Source: Sperchopsis tessellata (Eukaryota > Arthropoda > Insecta > Coleoptera > Hydrophilidae). Taken from it: a DNA stretch of 32,153 nt. Both the position numbers and the translations under genes were made by a program. Below the pieces are notes generated by a model. The model had not been told where the DNA came from. It was given only the letters and a program-made list of their open reading frames with translations, and searched no databases. This document shows, one piece after another, positions 20,690 to 31,395 of this stretch (within the stretch, counting starts at the first letter, position 1; every line of letters begins with the position of its first letter). The stretch is taken from contig JAWQRN010000285.1 of the NCBI GenBank assembly GCA_033557685.1, positions 1 through 32,153 on the forward strand. The letters run 5' to 3'.

Positions 20690-22115
20690 AAGGTTTGAAG
20701 GATGGGAGCATCAGGGACTTATAACTAACACTGCATTTAAACAACGAATAGTTATCTTACAAACACAACAAAAAAAATGAATAATACTCTTGGCTGCGTA
20801 AATGAACGCTCATGAGAGATGCATTTCACAGTCCAACAACAAAATCATGAAGAAATGCCACAACAAAGAAAAACTGAGACATCACACCTTAAAACCAAAA
20901 TCAAAAATACAAGTAGTTTAGGGAAAAAATAAATACTTTCTTATACTTAGTCTAAACATCTAAAACCTAAAATCGCCCACGTCGTAATAGCAGATCAGTA
21001 TCACATTCCCCTTAATGGCTGCTTTAAATTCATTCACTATTAACTGCTGAATGTGAGCTGGCAACCTATTGAAATATCTAAAACCAATAAGGTTCCTATT
21101 TGTTGATGAGAATATATGCGTCGGTATCACTCAATCTGCGCCGTGTTTCCAATTGTAGTTGGGCACCAGTAAAATCCTGATGCAAGTGCAAATTCTCCTT
21201 GACACAAACCACTGAATGGTAAACAATTCCAGATGGTAGGGCCATGTTTCCCAGTTCAACAAATTCATCACGGTAGTCTTCATTATATTGGAGCCATTGT
21301 TCGCTCAAATATCTCTTTTCAACTGAACAAACATTTATTTATATTATTACGTGAGTACTTGACCACGCATTTATATCATGTACCATACACTGCTATGCAA
21401 CAGTGCATGGTATGTTATTTTTGCAGATTCCTCATTTGCAAGTTTTCTTAACATCCTACAGAGCTCTAGATAGTTTACTTTCCAGTTACACAATATGATC
21501 AGCCCATGTCACTTTCGAATTAATAATTACTCCAAGCTGTATGCTATTTCACTGGTGTTACCGAACTCTACATCCGTCGTGTTACCAGCATTCAGTTTCA
21601 AGTCATTTGAAAGGAACCATGTGTTTACTGTTTCTAAGCTGTTCTTTATTATTATAACTGTACATTGTTTGACCACTATGGATGAAAGAAGTGTCATCAG
21701 TAAAGAACACGGCCTGTGCAGACACATCTGGTTAGGTCATGTATTACACTAAGAAGAGCAAGGGGCCCAAAAACTCCTCGCACAACATCCATTGGTAAAC
21801 TTAAACCTGAATCAAACTGTATAACCTGGGATCTTCCAAGCATTTCACTCCAAAACACATCGATGGCTAATCCACACACCCCATAATGCTCTAATTTGCG
21901 CAACAAACTGTTATATGATCCACAAATACTTCAGCCCGCACACCACCTCTCTCTAGAGAACTAATTGATGATATTGATCATTCAATAAATGGCTTCCAGT
22001 GTAGAGAGGCCCTCCCTAAACCCAAACTGGTCAGTAGTTAATATTTTATTTTTATACAAATGAGTTGCACGTCTAGCAGCCATTAGCCTTTTGATAGAGC
22101 CATTGTCCTAAAATG
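20690..22115 (-). pseudogene. CR1/Jockey-type LINE reverse transcriptase, C-terminal half and 3' tail
   Basis: On the minus strand from 22115: LTTDQFGFREGLSTLEAI (RT motif 2a/b), VFVDH (motif A, catalytic Asp kept but following residues deleted), then in another frame LLRKLEHYGVCGLAIDVFW and GRSQVIQFDSGLSLPMDVV, RGVFGPLALLSVIHDL (usual GVPQGSILGPLLFL degraded), and FTDDTSF (motif C, DD codons 21693-21698). The C-terminal part at 20990-21308 reads GIVYHSVVCVKENLHLHQDF and RYFNRLPAHIQQLIVNEFKA. The ORF ends near 20959, followed by a probable 3' untranslated region to about 20690. Most of the region between motif C and the C-terminal part is recognisable only in pieces. Frameshifts, stops and a deletion in motif A show that it is dead. 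Confidence 0.85.
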
Positions 22116-22298
22116 TGGACTAAAACTAAAATGTATGTTTTTTTAAATAAATTATATTCTTCCTTTTAATGATTAAATTAAATTAAATTCCTAGAAATGC
22201 CTCATTTTTAACAAAATAAAATTTAAAAAAGTCTAATTTCTAAAGTTTCATATTCAGCGAGGGACATAAAACAGTTTTGAACTATGTAATGTTGGTAA
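22116..22298. other. Spacer without recognisable features
   Basis: AT-rich sequence next to the 5' truncation point of the LINE. Confidence 0.4.
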
Positions 22299-22430
22299 AT
22301 AGACGTTCGCCTTAAATAATCCTGTTATAGGAAAAAAAACTAGATTCCGAAAAATTCGCAGGTGTAGTAGTTAATACCTGGTGTCTATGTTTTACCATAG
22401 CAGAAATAGACGCACGTTAAATAAACCAAT
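22299..22430. repeat. Closely spaced direct repeats of a dispersed motif
   Basis: AAATAGACGTTCGCCTTAAA (about 22300) and AAATAGACGCACGTTAAATA (about 22405) are direct copies about 105 bp apart. The second is also related to 8672-8715 in inverted orientation. GTGTCTATG and CATAG/ATAGACGCAC within 22381-22415 can form an imperfect hairpin. Family unknown. Confidence 0.35.
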
Positions 22431-23261
22431 TATAAAAAAACTTAATATATCATGTATTTATATCAAGTCTAGTTTTCAGGGTTAGGTAGTATTTTAATTC
22501 GTACGAATAAACACCATTACTTCTGAACTTGATATTATTCCTGTAGAATAATAAAGACGTGCTCTTATTATATAGTAAAATCGCTTACTGATATCTTGAA
22601 TGTATCTGTAGACCATTCTTACATATATTATGTTAAAATTACCAACAAATTTCCTATTTACAGAAATTTTCGTTAAATTTCAAGGTTAGAATAATAAATT
22701 ATGTAAATAACACGGTTTTAAATGTAAATGTCAACCCCATCGACCCGCTTCAGTTTTATGTTTACAAAGACTTAGATAAATAGAAAACAAGTCGATTATT
22801 TGATTTAAATTAAGCTTCAATTACGTCAAACTCACTGTTATTTTGGAAAAGGTACACATATTTGGTATTCGATGGAACATGAATAAATGGTTTACATTGT
22901 TGTTCAGATAAGGGACTGGATAAATATTTTGCCAAAGTTTCCTCCTCTGTTGTTCATTCCTTTCACAGATATCTCCATAATCATTGTCAGCTTGACCTTT
23001 CATATCTCTCAAAATTTTACGAGGATAATAATCAATATAACTGAAAATATCTAACACTAAACTAAGCAATCAATTAATACCAGGACCATAATTTTCAGCA
23101 AAATCATACAATGTATCAACACTACTGCTTTTTTGTTTTAAGTTCTATCTTAAAAAAGTTCTAAAATTAGTGTTAATTAATTATAATTATATGTGTTTTG
23201 CTTATAACTCTTATAATGTGCACTTTATCAGTTAAAGAGTGAGTTAAAATATGGACTAAAT
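22431..23261. other. AT-rich stretch with one unidentified minus-strand frame
   Basis: Apart from a minus-strand frame at 22821-23069 I see nothing. That frame (82 codons from a possible non-ATG start) has mixed, non-repetitive composition (for example DMKGQADNDYGDICERNEQQ and IYPVPYLNNNVNHLFMFHRI). It resembles no family I know and could be a decayed exon, an unknown transposon fragment or chance. Confidence 0.35.
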
Positions 23262-25510
23262 CAGTGGCATAAAAACAGCAGCGTGGGCCCTAGTGCAAAA
23301 ATGATAAATGGGCCCCTCATTTTGTGCAAAAAAACACCAGGTCCTTTGAATTTATTGTCCCTATATTACAGTCTTATAAATAAAAAATAAAGGAAAAGTT
23401 GTAACACATGGTTGGTAAAAGAAATAACATAAATGGAAAGCATTCTTTAATATTATTAGAAACTAGATTCAATTACATTTTAACTTTTCTGTATTTAATT
23501 TCTGCAAAATTTCAATATCTTCGATATTTATTTCACGTGCTCTCTAGTTTTGAATTGATAAACGGGCCAGTCAGGAAACTTTTCTTCAGTCATTGGGCTT
23601 CGTAAATATTATTAATTTTAATTTAGAGAACGATTGTTCCGATTCATCAATCATGATACTCATTGTACAGATGTTCTTCATCAGTTGCTATTTGTAGAGT
23701 TGTAGGATGCAGTTCAACAAAGCCACCATAGATCTCATTTAAACATTTCTGCTGTGTCGAAGGTAAGATTGAAAACTTTAGTTTCAAATTGATATTCGCA
23801 TAGTTCACTATCTAATCGTCCATTTTCTAAGTACTTTCTCTAAAGAAACTAAACTCTGTCCTTGATACCTGCAGCCTTTTTAAAACATTGTTTAGCAACT
23901 GAATGACTTTCGCCAGATCAACATTTTGTGACTGTAATAATTTTGACGTATCCACACACTGAAAAATATTTGATAGAATTACAAATGAGGATCTCGATGA
24001 CCAATGAGTTGCTAATAAATTTTTCAAATTTATTTTAGCAGACTTAGAGAAAGAGTGTAGAGATTTTTATCTTTACCACCACTTGAAAAGTATATTGTGA
24101 CACTTTCGACTAAATCAAAGAACTTTTTGACTTTTAGAGATGCTGGCATAGAGTTATTAAGTACTAAATTAAATTTGTATAAGGCATATTTAGTATTTTT
24201 ATATAAGGCTTTAAAATTAGCTTGTAGTCATATGTTCCTCTAATAACAGCTGCTCCGTCATAACTTTGACCACGCATTTTATATTTAGACTCAGGCCACA
24301 GTCTTTTAAATTAGCTTCCATAAGTTTTGTAACTCATTCTTCTAAATGATCGCTTGCTATAACTACCCGAGAAACGATCCATTCATATTATTTTTTTTAA
24401 ACACCGTTCTCGCCATTTTTAATGGAAACATACTGAACTACTAAACATAATTGGTTTTTGTTATATCTTGACGGGTATCAGAGATAATGGAAAAAATAGG
24501 GTATTTCTTATAGCATCGCAAATTTCCATCTTCACATTATTCGAAAGTATTTGAATAATCTCATTTTGTACTTTAGAACTCGAATATTTTACTGTAGCTC
24601 TCCCTCGCCTTTTTTCCAATAATTCTTTTAAGACTGGATCATATTTTTAAAGCAAGCAAATAATTGATAGAAACACACCTAGGTTTTCGCTTTGAATATT
24701 TTCGCTATGGCATATGAAAGGCAAATTACACAAAGCAAAGGTTAGATTTACGTTCGAGAACTGTTCCAGTACTTTCGCCCAATAATTTACTTCCTTACGT
24801 ATAGCATTTTCTGCTTCTTCCGATAATGTTTCATGGGAATGCCGCTCATCATATGTTATACAATTGGAGATATGAGTACTGAATTCTTCATGTGCTCTAA
24901 TGTTTCTGGTTATATGAACCCAATCTCGAACTCCAGTAACCCACACAGTATCCTTTTTCTTCGCAAATACCCAGCACATCTAAGAGTATGCAATCTCTAA
25001 CACCTTTGAGTAACATAATCCATGTACGGTTTATTTGCATACCAGCTTTATTTGTTGAAAAATAGCAAGCTTTTGAAAAAACGCCTGCTATTCTGTTTCG
25101 GATGTTTAGTAAATTGGTAAACGGGTCTTTAGTACTTTATCATCTTGATTTTCATAACTAGGATGATTTTTTTTAATAATCTGTCTTAATTATAAATGCG
25201 TCAATACTTTCTGGTATAAGCATCTTGGCAGGTTAAATTTGTTTGTCTTGGAAAAAGACATTTGAAGAAGATGAAAGTAATAAGTCTTCATTACTATCCC
25301 TTTGCACTAATTCATTGGTAGTAAAATTGACACTCTACAAATTAGTCAGCGTTTTCTTCATCTAAACTTGAAATCACTTATCTAGCTTAGATTTAAAAAA
25401 TTTAGATATTTTACACAAATTTTTAACGATTTCGCTATTCTGCTGTTTAAGTTTTCTTTTTGCTGAACCACTAAGACATTTGATTTTTTAAGTTTTGTCT
25501 GACGTAATGA
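23262..25510 (-). pseudogene. hAT transposase of the ZMYM1/TTF-zinc-finger type, decayed
   Basis: The minus strand, read from 25510 downward, gives a basic N-terminus LSGSAKRKLKQQNSEIVKN, then a degraded TTF-type zinc-finger region (about 25080-24950), then the best-preserved block at 24647-24979: GVRDWVHITRNIRAHEEFST, ETLSEEAENAIRKEVNYWAK, SNVNLTFALCNLPFICHSEN. Further down come NEIIQILSN-like text, GQSYDGAAVI (about 24255), FNLVLNNSMPASLKVKKFFD, and ESEQSFSKLKLI (23605-23650), the start of the hAT C-terminal dimerisation region. These are in the usual order for ZMYM1-like hAT transposases. At 23262 CAGTGGCATAAAAACAGCAG followed by GTGGGCCC looks like the 3' terminal inverted repeat. No matching 5' TIR was found above 25510. 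Many stops. Confidence 0.75.
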
Positions 25511-25936
25511 TGTAGAGGGTAACTGAAAATAATTTCAATGAAACTGCATATTATTACCACTATCAGTTCTGCACTAACGGCGTCAAACTTACTGAATCTA
25601 CTAACCTGTTATTATATACGCAAATTCAAACTAAATTAGTTACCGAAATGCATAAATACTAGGACATAAAGTGCCGCGCCTTCAATAATAAGATAAAAGA
25701 ACTTGCAAATGCTAATAGTTCACTCACAATAGAAAACATCTGAGCTATGGGAACTAAAAATCGGAGACGCACAAACAACCTGGCTCGATTCGTGGAAATC
25801 GACAGTCATCTTATCCGTCTTTGAAATAAAATAAATAAACTTTATTAACGAATTCGAGGCGTCAACATAAATTTTTCGTTTATCCGTCACCAATAGGTCC
25901 AGAGATGTGATGTCGAAATCAAATATTTTAAAAATA
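25511..25936. other. No recognisable gene
   Basis: Spacer between two DNA transposon remnants. A minus-strand frame at 25720-25947 shows no family resemblance. Confidence 0.4.
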
Positions 25937-26460
25937 CAGGGTCGCAAAAAAATGTTACCACACTTTGATTTTCATTAAATATCGTACAATTTGCTTTCAA
26001 TGTTTATAACGAACTTCATTAACGTATTGTTTTGTACTTACTTCATATTTTCAAATTGATGACCATTCTGATAAAAACAGCGCTGGAAAACGGTTGTAGG
26101 TTTTGTACCACAAACTTTACTCTGAAGAAAACTCCACAAGAAAAAATCTAGTGGTGTGAGGTCTGGTGATCGCGGTGGGTATTCTACAAGATCTCTGCGT
26201 TCTATCCACCTGTTAGGCAGGTTCTTATTAATATAGGCCCTTACATCACAATGATAATGTGGTGGATCTCCATCTTGTTGGAAATAAATTCTTCACCGCC
26301 AAAATATTCAAGACTATGTGGCATGAGAGTTTACTGCAATATATTAGGGTAACTGGCACCGTTGACAGTACTGTCAAAAAAGGATGGGCCAATTAATGCT
26401 TGCGCTAATAAGCCACACCACACCGTCACTCCTGGTATATTCATATGATGTTCCTCCATA
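25937..26460 (-). pseudogene. Tc1/mariner-superfamily transposase, C-terminal half (D-41-D spacing)
   Basis: On the minus strand the text runs MEEHHMNIPGVTVWCGLLAQ, IGPSFFDSTVNGASYPNILQ (stop), then after one frameshift FQQDGDPPHYHCDVRAYINK, NLPNRWIERRDLVEYPPRSP and DLTPLDFFLW, ending at a stop at 26038-26040. The second and third catalytic Asp are in QQDG and TPLDFF with 41 residues between them in one open frame. The first Asp and the DNA-binding N-terminus are missing, so the copy is truncated near 26460. At 25937 ACAGGGTCGCAAAAAAATGT has the ACAGGGT...form of a mariner-like terminal inverted repeat, placing the element's 3' end there. Only the 3' half is preserved. Confidence 0.8.
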
Positions 26461-27049
26461 ATGTGTAACACTAAAAAACTACACATTTTGTATCACTTAA
26501 AGTTATTTAATGTTACAATATTTATGATAGGTCAATTTTTAGTTATTCAGGTTTTACTTACAATCTTCTCAAAGTTTCGGTAAATGCTCTTAATCAAAAT
26601 CAAATTTTCAAAGCATATTATGCATTTTTTTCTCTATATTTTTTTCGATTTCCTCCTTATATGTGGCTTCATCTATAATGAATAGAATGCGCATTCTTTT
26701 GCACTATCATGTGATATTGCTATGTTTAGATTATTTTATTAAAGTAGGTTGAGAGCTCTTATTGTTTTAGTAATAGAGCAGTTAATAGATAGTGGTTGGC
26801 AGCTATATCTTAATGCGTTCCTTTCCTAAATTATTTTTAGTATTTAACAGTTTTTCATTTCTAAAATGTCTAGCTTTTTATTTTATTCTATGTCTACTTG
26901 GTATGTCTTCGAAATTTAATTTATTTTTTGTTTAATTTTTGCGAGCAATTTTACTTGATATAGATTTAAAAAAATGTACTTGTTCCTATGGTATATATGC
27001 ATATAGCAGTGATAGGTAAAATGTTTTATATTCATTAGTTCCTTTTTTA
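26461..27049. other. No clear gene; possibly decayed PLE sequence
   Basis: Very AT-rich. The minus-strand frames continue the adjacent PLE for some distance as lysine- and asparagine-rich text, but no GIY-YIG motif can be recognised. Confidence 0.35.
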
Positions 27050-27600
27050 TATGTTTATTTTTTTTGATGTTTCTTTTTATAACTGTTTATATTAATTGTG
27101 AGGAATAATTGTTATTAATTAGGGTATTTCTGACTTTATTTATAGCGGTTGGTCTGTTGAAAGATTGTGTTAGTTTAAATGCTCTATCAGTAAAGCTTCT
27201 AATAGTGTTAATTCTGCAATTTAATGATTGTTTCGATTTATAATTCAAATATCTATGTGACCATGTGAATTTCGTGTACAATATTTTTGTTATATTGTTT
27301 TCGTTGCTTGGCACAATCTTGTCAAGGAAATATTGTGTTTGTTTTTCTTTGTCTGTTATATATTGAACGTGTTTGTTAAATTTGATGAATTAATTAAGTG
27401 AAAATTCTATTTTGTTTGATGGGATTGAAATAATGCAATCACTAACTAATCCTTTAAAAAAAGGTAATTTAATATGTAGTTGATAAGTTTATTTTTCAAG
27501 TTTTCTGAAACTAAATTTGCTAGAGCTGCTGATAGAGGTCCACAAATTTTCCCTATATAGGGTAATTTAATTCCTACTAAAATGTATTTCCACCAAATGT
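27050..27600 (-). pseudogene. Penelope-like element of a second lineage, RT C-terminal fragment
   Basis: On the minus strand from 27600: GIKLPYIGKICGPLSAALAN then LVSENLKNKLIN, resembling RT motif B (G..MG..ISG.LA...ME.L..) of PLEs but with degraded glycines. After frame changes come SIPSNKIEFSL and FLDKIVPSNENN. The long frame at 27087-27314 follows: WSHRYLNYKSKQSLNCRINT, IRSFTDRAFKLTQSF, KVRNTLINNNYSSQLI. This 'SGRYLNY.S.....K...I......RA..L......' pattern is the segment after the catalytic core in one PLE lineage, clearly different in wording from the 'HALSHHHPCQK...KLCDTILLFQ' elements elsewhere in the window. Motif C and the endonuclease are not recognisable. Confidence 0.55.
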
Positions 27601-27607
27601 GGGTTAG

Positions 27608-27690
27608 ATCAATTACGGTTTTGGTCAGTTGTGTTTCAATCAGTTGCGCTCGGACATTTGCGTTTCGAATAATTGCGTTTGGTCAATTTT
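27608..27690 (+). repeat. Decayed ~15-bp tandem repeat, about five to six units
   Basis: Successive units read TCAATTACGGTTTTGG, TCAGTTGTGTTTCAA, TCAGTTGCGCTCGGA, CATTTGCGTTTCGAA, TAATTGCGTTTGG, then TCAATTTTC. The shared core is TCAATTGCGTTTCG-like. Unit length varies from 13 to 16 bp, so the array is old. Confidence 0.7.
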
Positions 27691-27959
27691 CAGGATGCCA
27701 TGTCAGTTTGCTGTGCAAACATAATACAATACTACAGTAATAACAACATCATTTGTTAAAACTACGATTTATAATGTTTTCAAAAACTTTACCAAATCTT
27801 CCATTTATATTTTTCAACAGACTTTATTTTAAGCTTCCACTTAAAGTTTGTCTTGTAGTAACACATTATTTTACTTCTTTCGAAATAACATACTGAGTGT
27901 CGCAAATTTATTTAAAAAATATTGCGCATAAAATAAATACAAACAAAAACAAAAATGCT
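27691..27959. other. Spacer without recognisable features
   Basis: AT-rich sequence between the tandem array and the PLE terminal repeats. Confidence 0.4.
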
Positions 27960-28430
27960 GCTGCACTTGTCAAAGCCTCTACACGGTTTCCACGCGGAAA
28001 AAACATTCATACAGATACTAACCGTGGAAGTCTATTACATTTAATACTGATATTGATTTGTTCTCAAACTACGAATCAGCTAAAATTTATTATCATGTTA
28101 ATTTATATCATATATACTATATAGAGTTATTAAATGTAATTGGCTTCCACGGTTATTATCTATATGAATGTTATTTCCGGGTGGAAACCATGTAGAGGCT
28201 AATAAATGCCGACATTTCATCCATTTTCGTCCAATAAACATTATTTTCAAAGCGAGTGATATTACTGAAGTAACATCTCTCGCAAATGACGTCAATGCAC
28301 CTACATTCAGTGCATTGACTTGATTTGATGATGTAACATCACTCGCCTTAAAAATGTCCCTTGCAATGGACGAAACGTCGGCACTAATTAGAGCGTCTAC
28401 ACGATTTCTACTCAAAAACGACTTTCATGG
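27960..28430. repeat. Three alternating inverted Penelope terminal repeats
   Basis: Copy 1 (about 27973-28048, +) contains AGCCTCTACACGGTTTCCAC and AACCGTGGAAG. Copy 2 (about 28126-28270, -) is its reverse complement over about 73 bp and continues through GCCGACATTTCATCC to GCGAGTGATATTAC. Copy 3 (about 28290-28425, +) again reads GCGAGTGATGTTACATC when reversed, followed on the plus strand by AATGTCCCTTGCAATGGACG, GAAACGTCGGCA and GCGTCTACACGATTTC. The same text ends the PLE at 7437-7690. No coding sequence lies between the copies. Confidence 0.7.
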
Positions 28431-29499
28431 GGGTTGTCAAATAAATGAGTTTCATTGAGAAAAATCGAAATAGCTAACTAGTTATTTTGCATATCTCATT
28501 TAATTTTACACGTAGATTATGCAGCTCTCAAAACTTTGAATGCAATGACCTTAGTTGTATGCTTAAATGCTGGAGTACTTTAAATGTCGACCGCCATGTT
28601 GAAAATGAGATGTCTGGTGGACAAAACGTCCTTTATTATATTATAAAATATATTCAAGATTTCTGAATTCATTAGGACTTCCCCTTGCAATTGGCGGCCG
28701 TTCCATTTATAATATAAGTGCACCCTTTTCAAAGCATACTGGATTAGAAGCTCTGTAAAGTACAGCGGAACTCAAAGAAACGCGTCCACTTAAACTTTCG
28801 CGATAAATAACTTCCTTTTCTTCAAATTCATTATATTTATAAACACAGGAGGAGCTGGATTCTTGCTCAAGTTGCTAACGAGTTTAAAAACACTGTTTTC
28901 TATAAATAAATTTCCCTGAAGTTTTCTCTTAATGCTGAATAATTAATTTGTTAATTAGGGAAACCTACACTCCTTATAATTTTAAGAGAGTGTGTGGGTT
29001 GTTTTTGTTACAAAGTTACGTCTGTTGTATAAATATTAGTTAACGAAAGGTCATCCTTATTTACACGAGTATGTGAGGGATATGCTGTGTCATTATTTAA
29101 ATTATTTATTTCACTAAACTACTGAATAACGTCAATATCCTGGTCTCCTGGCTGATATGCTTTGTTCATCATGAACAAAAACATATGTATCAAACTAATT
29201 CATATACTTGTAGATAATAAAATGCATTTAATTTATACTTTGGCACTTTTCATTTCTATAATATCAAGGGATCTGTATTTCGTTTATGTAGTAAAAATAC
29301 TTTCCATTTAGAGGTAAAATATATAGATAATTATTTCCAAATTATTTGGAGCGTAAATGTTTGAATAATTCCTTTGATAGTACCTTGTTGTGGTTATTCA
29401 TCTGGAAGCTGCTGATGTTATCAATCTATTTATAAAAGGCAATCAGGGCTCAGGGCGGGATAAGACATAGGAATAGGGAAGAATGGACTTAATAAAATT
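28431..29499. other. No recognisable gene
   Basis: AT-rich. ATGTCTGGTGGACAAAACGT near 28608 faintly resembles the PLE terminal-repeat core but is too short to call. Confidence 0.4.
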
Positions 29500-29750
29500 A
29501 TTAATGCTGAACGAAGATATACAAACAGTAATTTTAAAACAGGCGATGGTACTATTTGACCATCACATGCGATGTGTTAGGATATACTGATAATTGCGAA
29601 CTGAGCCAATTACGACCTTTTCAAAAATAGCCTACATTTTACTGCGGTTCATGGGAAAAATAGAGAATATGACCGTTAACACCGGCGGGAGATAACTACC
29701 GTTTCTGAGTACAATCAGATTGAAAGTTTTCGAATAATGATGATACGCAA
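29500..29750 (-). repeat. Direct repeat A, downstream flank of the BEL/Pao remnant
   Basis: On the minus strand it aligns with 31160-31395 in the same orientation (TACTCAGAAACGGT against TACTCAGAATCGTT; CAATTATCAGTATATCC against CAATTATCGGTATGTCC; GATGGTCAAATAGTACCA against AATGGTCGAACAGTACCA). The pair flanks the BEL/Pao pol fragment. They are candidate long terminal repeats or duplicated internal sequence. Confidence 0.5.
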
Positions 29751-29839
29751 TCTAAAAACCAGGGCAAAATAATGTTAAAACTAACTAATGTTAAAAGAAA
29801 ACATACTACTAAGAGTGTGCGCGTGTAGTAAGGAAGGGC

Positions 29840-31090
29840 AGTTCAATCGAAATGGGTCATGTGAACATAATATTAGTGTTCTTGACGGTTACATAGCATG
29901 GTTTACAGCGAAATTGGCGAAATCGGATAATTCTACGAGCGTGGATTATTCAATATCGTTGAGTTAGAAGGGCCTGTAGCAGTTGTGGACCGGTGTGCAA
30001 CTGCGAGCGAGCGTATTGATCTATTATTATGTCAGTCACATACGAATTTATTAATAATAGTATGGGATGTTTGGACTGTATACTCATAGCGGAGTTAAAG
30101 GCTACCTCTAACATGAATAATTCCCTTGGCGTCTTTGAAGGGATAGAGCGGCGAAATTCAATTCTTGTACCAAGTAAATTATATGATGGAGAGCCTCGTG
30201 TAGTTTTAGGATTAATAGCAACTCAAAAAGTTTAACATTGGGATGCAAAGGACACCAACGAAGGCTATATGCGACGAATCTTTGTAAGCGGGTAAAGCTG
30301 GAAAACTGTGCGAATATGCTTAATCGCATGTGAAGGTGGTGTTGACTTTGTATTACCAATGCATAGATGGGGGGAGGTGTCAATTTTAATGGGTCTAATT
30401 TTACAAATTTTGTAAATACTAGCAGAGGCTAAGAGTCTGGCTAATTATTTGCCCTGTGCGGCCCGGAATACCATAGTGAATGGTCCTGCAAGAGTGAGGG
30501 AAAAAATTGTCTGGATGCGAGATTGCTCGGTGTCAATACACTTGAAAGACTCTCCAATAATTTTAATGATGGGGTCTGTATTTTGTGGAATATATTTTGA
30601 AAAACTCTTAATTTGAGCCCTTGTTGTGCTCAAATTTATGATAATCATCATAAAAGCCTTGTTATTTCCAAGTTTTGCTTAAAACATTTTGAAGCGAACA
30701 AGATTGCCAGTCCTGTACCTTGCGAATGCTTGTGGTGGATTTCCAAAGGGTAGAAAAATAATATATCTCCATGTAGGATATCTTGTATGAGACTGTGTGA
30801 AATGCATTTCAGCTTGAGCATAATCAGGACTAAATATAGGAGGATGAACGGGTTCTTCATTTTCCAAAAAAATTGGTCATTGTTTGTTTCAAGGCAGGAA
30901 CCGACTTTATAAATAAGTTTGTAGGACGAGAGTGGGTAGAGTGAATGATTTTTTCCACTATGTTATAGCCCAGAAGAGTGGCTAATGCGGATGGCTCACC
31001 TATGATAAGTGCAACGGGGAATTTATGCAAGATTATACAGGTGTCCTCCTAACAGAAGATCGATGGGTGCTGATTTACCAAAAGTAGGAT
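29840..31090 (-). pseudogene. BEL/Pao LTR retrotransposon pol remnant (protease end, RT start, integrase start)
   Basis: Minus strand, from 31090 down. ADPTFGKSAPIDLLLGG is the end of the BEL/Pao protease-like (DUF1758) domain. TNFFGNEEPVHPPIFSPDYA then QAEMHFTQSHTRYPTWRYII and FLPFGNPPQAFARYRTGNLV (30679-30900) match the protease-RT linker of Pao-type elements (usual text FWE.EE......S.ed..AE.hF...T.R...GRY.V.LPF). Frames then become hard to follow; ESFKCIDTEQS may be RT text of the 'VVFDAS' region. The RT core and RNase H are mostly deleted. At 29850-30100 QSKHPILLLINSYVTDIIID then YARSQLHTGPQLLQALLTQR, then ARRIIR and CKPCY, fit the integrase H2C2 zinc-binding domain. Two in-frame stops (30679, 30445) and several shifts inactivate it. 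Confidence 0.75.
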
Positions 31091-31159
31091 CAGCTTAAGG
31101 TAAGGTGACAAGGTGGAGCTTTAGAATATATTGAGCTGATGTGACACATTACTCTACAT

Positions 31160-31395
31160 TTACTGCCTGATATAGAAGATAAGAAAACAATTTTTAAGGA
31201 AGCGTTGGTACTGTTCGACCATTACGAGCCATATGTGTGGACATACCGATAATTGTGCACTGGTCCAACTACGACTTTATCGGAAGGGGGTGACAAATGG
31301 TACTTGTTTTTAACAATAGCCTAAGTTTTATGGTTGTTTATAACCAACGATTCTGAGTACAAACGGAGTGAACGTTTTCAGTGGTAACAATACTA
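31160..31395 (-). repeat. Direct repeat B, upstream flank of the BEL/Pao remnant
   Basis: Same-orientation partner of 29500-29750. On the minus strand it lies just upstream of the protease fragment. Because only about 100 bp separates it from the protease motif, either the gag region has been deleted or this is internal coding sequence rather than an LTR. Confidence 0.5.

Noticed and set aside
30029..30235. Plus-strand 68-codon frame MSVTYEFINN...
   Set aside because: It lies antisense to the BEL/Pao integrase text, which reads coherently on the minus strand.
29840..31090. Possible endogenous virus or novel gene cluster
   Set aside because: The stretch first looked unfamiliar, but PIDLLLGG, the EEPVHPP...WRYIIFLPF linker and the H2C2 integrase text place it in BEL/Pao retrotransposons.
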